6,228 nt of DNA, taken from Sphingomonas sp. (GTDB taxonomy: Bacteria > Pseudomonadota > Alphaproteobacteria > Sphingomonadales > Sphingomonadaceae). The DNA lies in assembly GCA_019747165.1 (NCBI GenBank), contig JAIERC010000107.1, forward strand, positions 1 through 6,228, written 5' to 3'. Position numbers and translations under genes: made by a program. Shown here in pieces: positions 4,209 through 6,228 of the stretch; within the stretch, counting starts at the first letter, position 1, and every line of letters begins with the position of its first letter. Under the pieces are notes generated by a model. It did not search any database. It was not told where the DNA came from and saw nothing but the letters and a program-made list of their open reading frames with translations.

Positions 4209-5149
4209 TGTATATCGGGCGCAATCTAAGCCTGCCGAGTATGGCCGTGCTGCGGAGCGGTGCGCGCAGCATCGACCTCACCACCGGCACCCTGCTAGCG
4301 GGCGCGACGCTCACCCGGTCAACCACGGCGACGCGCTTTAACGCAAGCGGCGTGCTGGAGACCGTGGCAATCGACGGTGCGCGGTTTGATTATGACCCGT
4401 TGACGCTGGCGCTGCGCGGCCTGCTGATCGAGCCCGCGCGCACCAACCTGTTCCTGCAATCGCAGAATTTGGCCACAGGCTGGGGGTTTGTCGGTGCCAG
4501 CGCACCGAGCGCGACGCGATTGATTGAGAACAGCGCCAACAGCAACCATTTCGCGCGGCAATTCATTACCGCCGCTATCGGCGATACGGTCACCATTGCC
4601 GCCACGGCATGGGAAATTCCTGGCAGTGCGAAACGCTATCTCAACTTTACGTCGGTGGCGCTTGCTAACCAATTGGCGGTGTTCGATCTGGCGGCGGGGA
4701 CGGTTGACGTGGCCAATTGCACCGCCACCATGACGCGGATCGGCACAATTGGCGGCACGCCGGTGTGGCGGTGTACTGCGACGTTTACGGCGACCGCAGC
4801 GGGATCGCTTGGCAATGTTCTTCAGTTGGTGACGTCTCCAAGCGCATCATCACCCGTCCGCCTCTATCAGGGCGACGGCGTCTCGGGGCTGAACATCACC
4901 GATATGCAATATGAAATTGGCGGGGCGGCATCGTCGATCATCCCGACGACAACGGTTGCCGTTACCCGCGCTGCCGATGTGGCGGTGCTGCCGGGGACGG
5001 CGCTGGGCCTTGGCGATGGCGTTTTCACGCTCCGCTACGCCTTCGACAATGGCACCACGCAGGACGTTGCCACCACGATCAGCGGCGGCAGCTGGACCGT
5101 GCCGACCACGCTCAACCGGCGCTGGATCAGGGCAATCGCGCTCGGCTGA
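4208..5149 (+). CDS. GTA/phage head spike fiber protein, probable carbohydrate-binding
   Basis: This 313-residue protein resembles head spike fibers (R. capsulatus Rcc01080/GhsB) and related phage receptor-binding proteins that recognise cell-surface polysaccharide. The N-terminal part carries the characteristic RSTTATRFNASGVLE, GARFDYDP (58-64 region) and GLLIEPARTNLFLQS (71-85) with a following W92. The middle is a beta-rich lectin-like module with FDLAAGTVD, a WRCTATFTATA strand, then ITDMQYEIGGAASSIIPT (231-247) and VTRAAD (252-257), the usual 'QlE-G-TSYIPT ... tRaAD' signature. The C-terminus (LRYAFDNGTTQDV ... RRWIRAIALG) looks like a small beta domain. The start at ATG 4208 overlaps the spike base stop; the longer in-frame opening to 4112 lies inside the base gene. 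No transmembrane or signal segment is apparent. Confidence 0.82.
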   Translation: MYIGRNLSLPSMAVLRSGARSIDLTTGTLLAGATLTRSTTATRFNASGVLETVAIDGARFDYDPLTLALRGLLIEPARTNLFLQSQNLATGWGFVGASAPSATRLIENSANSNHFARQFITAAIGDTVTIAATAWEIPGSAKRYLNFTSVALANQLAVFDLAAGTVDVANCTATMTRIGTIGGTPVWRCTATFTATAAGSLGNVLQLVTSPSASSPVRLYQGDGVSGLNITDMQYEIGGAASSIIPTTTVAVTRAADVAVLPGTALGLGDGVFTLRYAFDNGTTQDVATTISGGSWTVPTTLNRRWIRAIALG

Positions 5150-5175
5150 CGACCGCGTCCTTGCGGCAGTGAAGA

Positions 5176-5180
5176 AAGGA
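5176..5180 (+). promoter_or_regulatory. Ribosome binding site of the head-tail connector gene
   Basis: AAGGA (within GAAAGGAACAGG) lies 8 nt before the ATG at 5189 and supports that start. The 39-nt gap after the fiber gene contains nothing else that I can see. Confidence 0.65.
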
Positions 5181-5188
5181 ACAGGACC

Positions 5189-5755
5189 ATGGGCAATGGC
5201 GACCCCGGCAGTGTGCTGCTCGGGACGAATGACCGCGCCGAGGCGGTGGCGGCGATCAAGGCGATGCTGCGGATCGAGCGTAACGATGAAGATGGCGTGA
5301 TCGGGCAGCTTGCCGACACCGCCTTGGGGCTGGCGGAGCAGTTTCTTGGTCAGGTGCTGATTGCGCGCCACGTGCAAGCGATGCTGCCAGTCCTGCCGGG
5401 CTGGCAACGCTTGGCCGCCGCGCCGGTGCAGGCGATCAGCCAGGTGGAGGGCGTGGCGGCGGATGGCACGGCGGTGGCGTTGCCGGTGACTGGCTATGCG
5501 ATCGATATCGATGCGCGCGGCGATGGCTGGGTGCGGATCATCGACGCTGGCGGTGCGGCGCAGTTGCGGGTGACGAGCACTGCCGGTTGTGCTGAGGCTT
5601 GGGCAGCATTGCCCGCACCGGTACGACAGGGCGTGGTGCTGCTGGCGGGCTATTTGTTCAGCGAGCGCGACACAACCCGGCCACCACCGGCGGCCATTAC
5701 CGCGTTATGGCGACCCTTTCGCGGGCTGGCGCTGGCCCCGGCGGTGCACGCATGA
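5189..5755 (+). CDS. Head-tail connector / adaptor protein (HK97 gp6-like, g6-like)
   Basis: This 188-residue protein belongs to the gp6-like head-tail connector group, which forms a ring below the portal. Hallmarks are AAIKAMLRIERNDEDGVIGQLADTALGLAEQFLGQVLIAR (21-60), a helix-D/E-helix pattern near the N-terminus; the central beta region with PVQAISQVEGVAADG and GYAIDIDARGDGWVRI; and the C-terminal helix LPAPVRQGVVLLAGYLFSERD (141-161), the usual 'aLr.ail.l.a.ly..R' motif. A strong RBS precedes it. The stop overlaps the next start (ATGA at 5752-5755). In R. capsulatus this gene directly follows the capsid gene; here the spike pair lies between them. Confidence 0.88.
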   Translation: MGNGDPGSVLLGTNDRAEAVAAIKAMLRIERNDEDGVIGQLADTALGLAEQFLGQVLIARHVQAMLPVLPGWQRLAAAPVQAISQVEGVAADGTAVALPVTGYAIDIDARGDGWVRIIDAGGAAQLRVTSTAGCAEAWAALPAPVRQGVVLLAGYLFSERDTTRPPPAAITALWRPFRGLALAPAVHA

Positions 5756-5958
5756 GCCGGGCCAGCGATAAAGCGACGGCAATCGCCAAGGCTGCGCGCG
5801 ATGCCGCGATTGCCCGCGGGGTGGAGGAGATCGGCGCAGTACTGCCCGATGTGACCGTGACCGCGATTGAGGACGGCATTGAGCTGAAGGGGCGGGAAAT
5901 TGCCCGGCGGCTGGTTACCGATCCGGTGCTGCGCTGGATCGGGCGGCTATTCCGATGA
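5752..5958 (+). CDS. Small protein of unknown function in the stopper (g7) position
   Basis: This 68-residue protein starts in an ATGA overlap with the connector and ends in another with the DUF3168 gene, so it is clearly part of the operon. It has an Ala/Lys-rich N-terminal helix (ASDKATAIAKAARDAAIARG), a short beta-like part (DVTVTAIEDGIELKGREI) and a basic, hydrophobic C-terminus (VTDPVLRWIGRLFR). I do not recognise a named domain. In R. capsulatus this slot holds the stopper protein, a larger protein of the head-tail joining family; this one looks too short to be a full stopper. The longer in-frame opening to 5599 shadows the connector and is not used. Confidence 0.72.
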   Translation: MSRASDKATAIAKAARDAAIARGVEEIGAVLPDVTVTAIEDGIELKGREIARRLVTDPVLRWIGRLFR

Positions 5959-6228
5959 TCGTCGCCGGGGATGCGGCGGGCAGCTTTCATGCCGCGATGC
6001 TGGAGGCGCTGCGCAACGCTGAATCATTTAGCGGCGCGATCAATGGCGTGTTCGAAGGACCGGCGCTGAAGGCCACTGCCCCTTTTGCCGAAATTGGCGA
6101 GTTGATGGTCAGCGACTGGGGCACCAAGGACCGGGCGGGTAGCGAACTGCGCAGCGCGATCATCATCATTGACCGGGCCGAGGGGCCGGGGCGGCTCCAC
6201 CGGCTGGCGGCGGCGGCCGATGCGGCGA
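5955..6228 (+). CDS. DUF3168 tail terminator protein (g8-like), 5' part
   Basis: The 91 visible codons begin MIVAGDAAGSFHAAMLEALRNAESFSGAINGVFEG, followed by APFAEIGELMVSDWGTKDRAGSELRSAIIIIDRAEGPGRLHRLAAAADAA. The 'PyaelGe ... dwgtKd..G.e.r..i.i.d' pattern with the following helix is the DUF3168 signature. In the R. capsulatus GTA the equivalent protein caps the tail tube where it meets the head-tail connector. The start is the ATGA overlap with the preceding small gene (5955-5958). The gene runs off the right edge, so only the N-terminal two thirds or so of a typical family member is seen. Confidence 0.9.
   Translation, partial: MIVAGDAAGSFHAAMLEALRNAESFSGAINGVFEGPALKATAPFAEIGELMVSDWGTKDRAGSELRSAIIIIDRAEGPGRLHRLAAAADAA

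Noticed and set aside
1..6228. tRNA, rRNA, CRISPR array, integrase, transposase or attachment site.
   Set aside because: I scanned for these by eye and found no supporting pattern in the window.

Overview
The window looks like part of the head-morphogenesis block of a gene transfer agent (GTA), or of a closely related HK97-type prophage, from a high-GC alphaproteobacterium. Sphingomonadales is most likely. This rests on gene order (portal, small membrane protein, prohead protease, HK97 capsid, head-tail connector, small ORF, DUF3168 tail terminator), on the short GTA-style lengths of the proteins, on protein sequences that resemble sphingomonad GTA proteins from memory, and on a dispersed palindrome (core GAGCGAAGTCGAAG) that I associate with sphingomonad genomes. 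No database search was run. All recognised genes are on the + strand.

Layout. Positions 1-93 hold what may be the last codons of an upstream gene (possibly the large terminase subunit) and a strong hairpin. Positions 94-719 carry a low-GC HicB-like/HicA toxin-antitoxin pair, antitoxin first, directly upstream of the portal gene. Positions 739-2572 are a tightly coupled portal / DUF6127-like / prohead protease set joined by ATGA overlaps. Positions 2573-2792 are non-coding, with a long palindromic repeat, a small A/T hairpin and a textbook intrinsic terminator just before the capsid ribosome binding site. The major capsid gene is 2793-3845. Positions 3942-5149 encode a head spike base protein and a head spike fiber, relatives of the R. 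capsulatus GTA spike proteins Rcc01079 and Rcc01080. Positions 5189-6228 encode the head-tail connector (g6-like), a 68-residue unknown, and the 5' part of a DUF3168 tail terminator (g8-like) that runs off the right edge.

How the genes work together. The portal, protease and capsid build the DNA-filled head. The connector and tail terminator join it to the tail. The spike base and fiber decorate the head and probably bind surface polysaccharide of recipient cells. The HicBA pair is not needed for particle assembly and looks like an acquired insertion.

The two most notable points are the head-spike pair lying inside the structural cluster (in R. capsulatus these genes are unlinked to it) and the toxin-antitoxin pair immediately upstream of the portal gene. 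Whether the locus is a domesticated GTA or a prophage cannot be settled from this window, because no integrase, attachment site, replication or lysis gene is visible.
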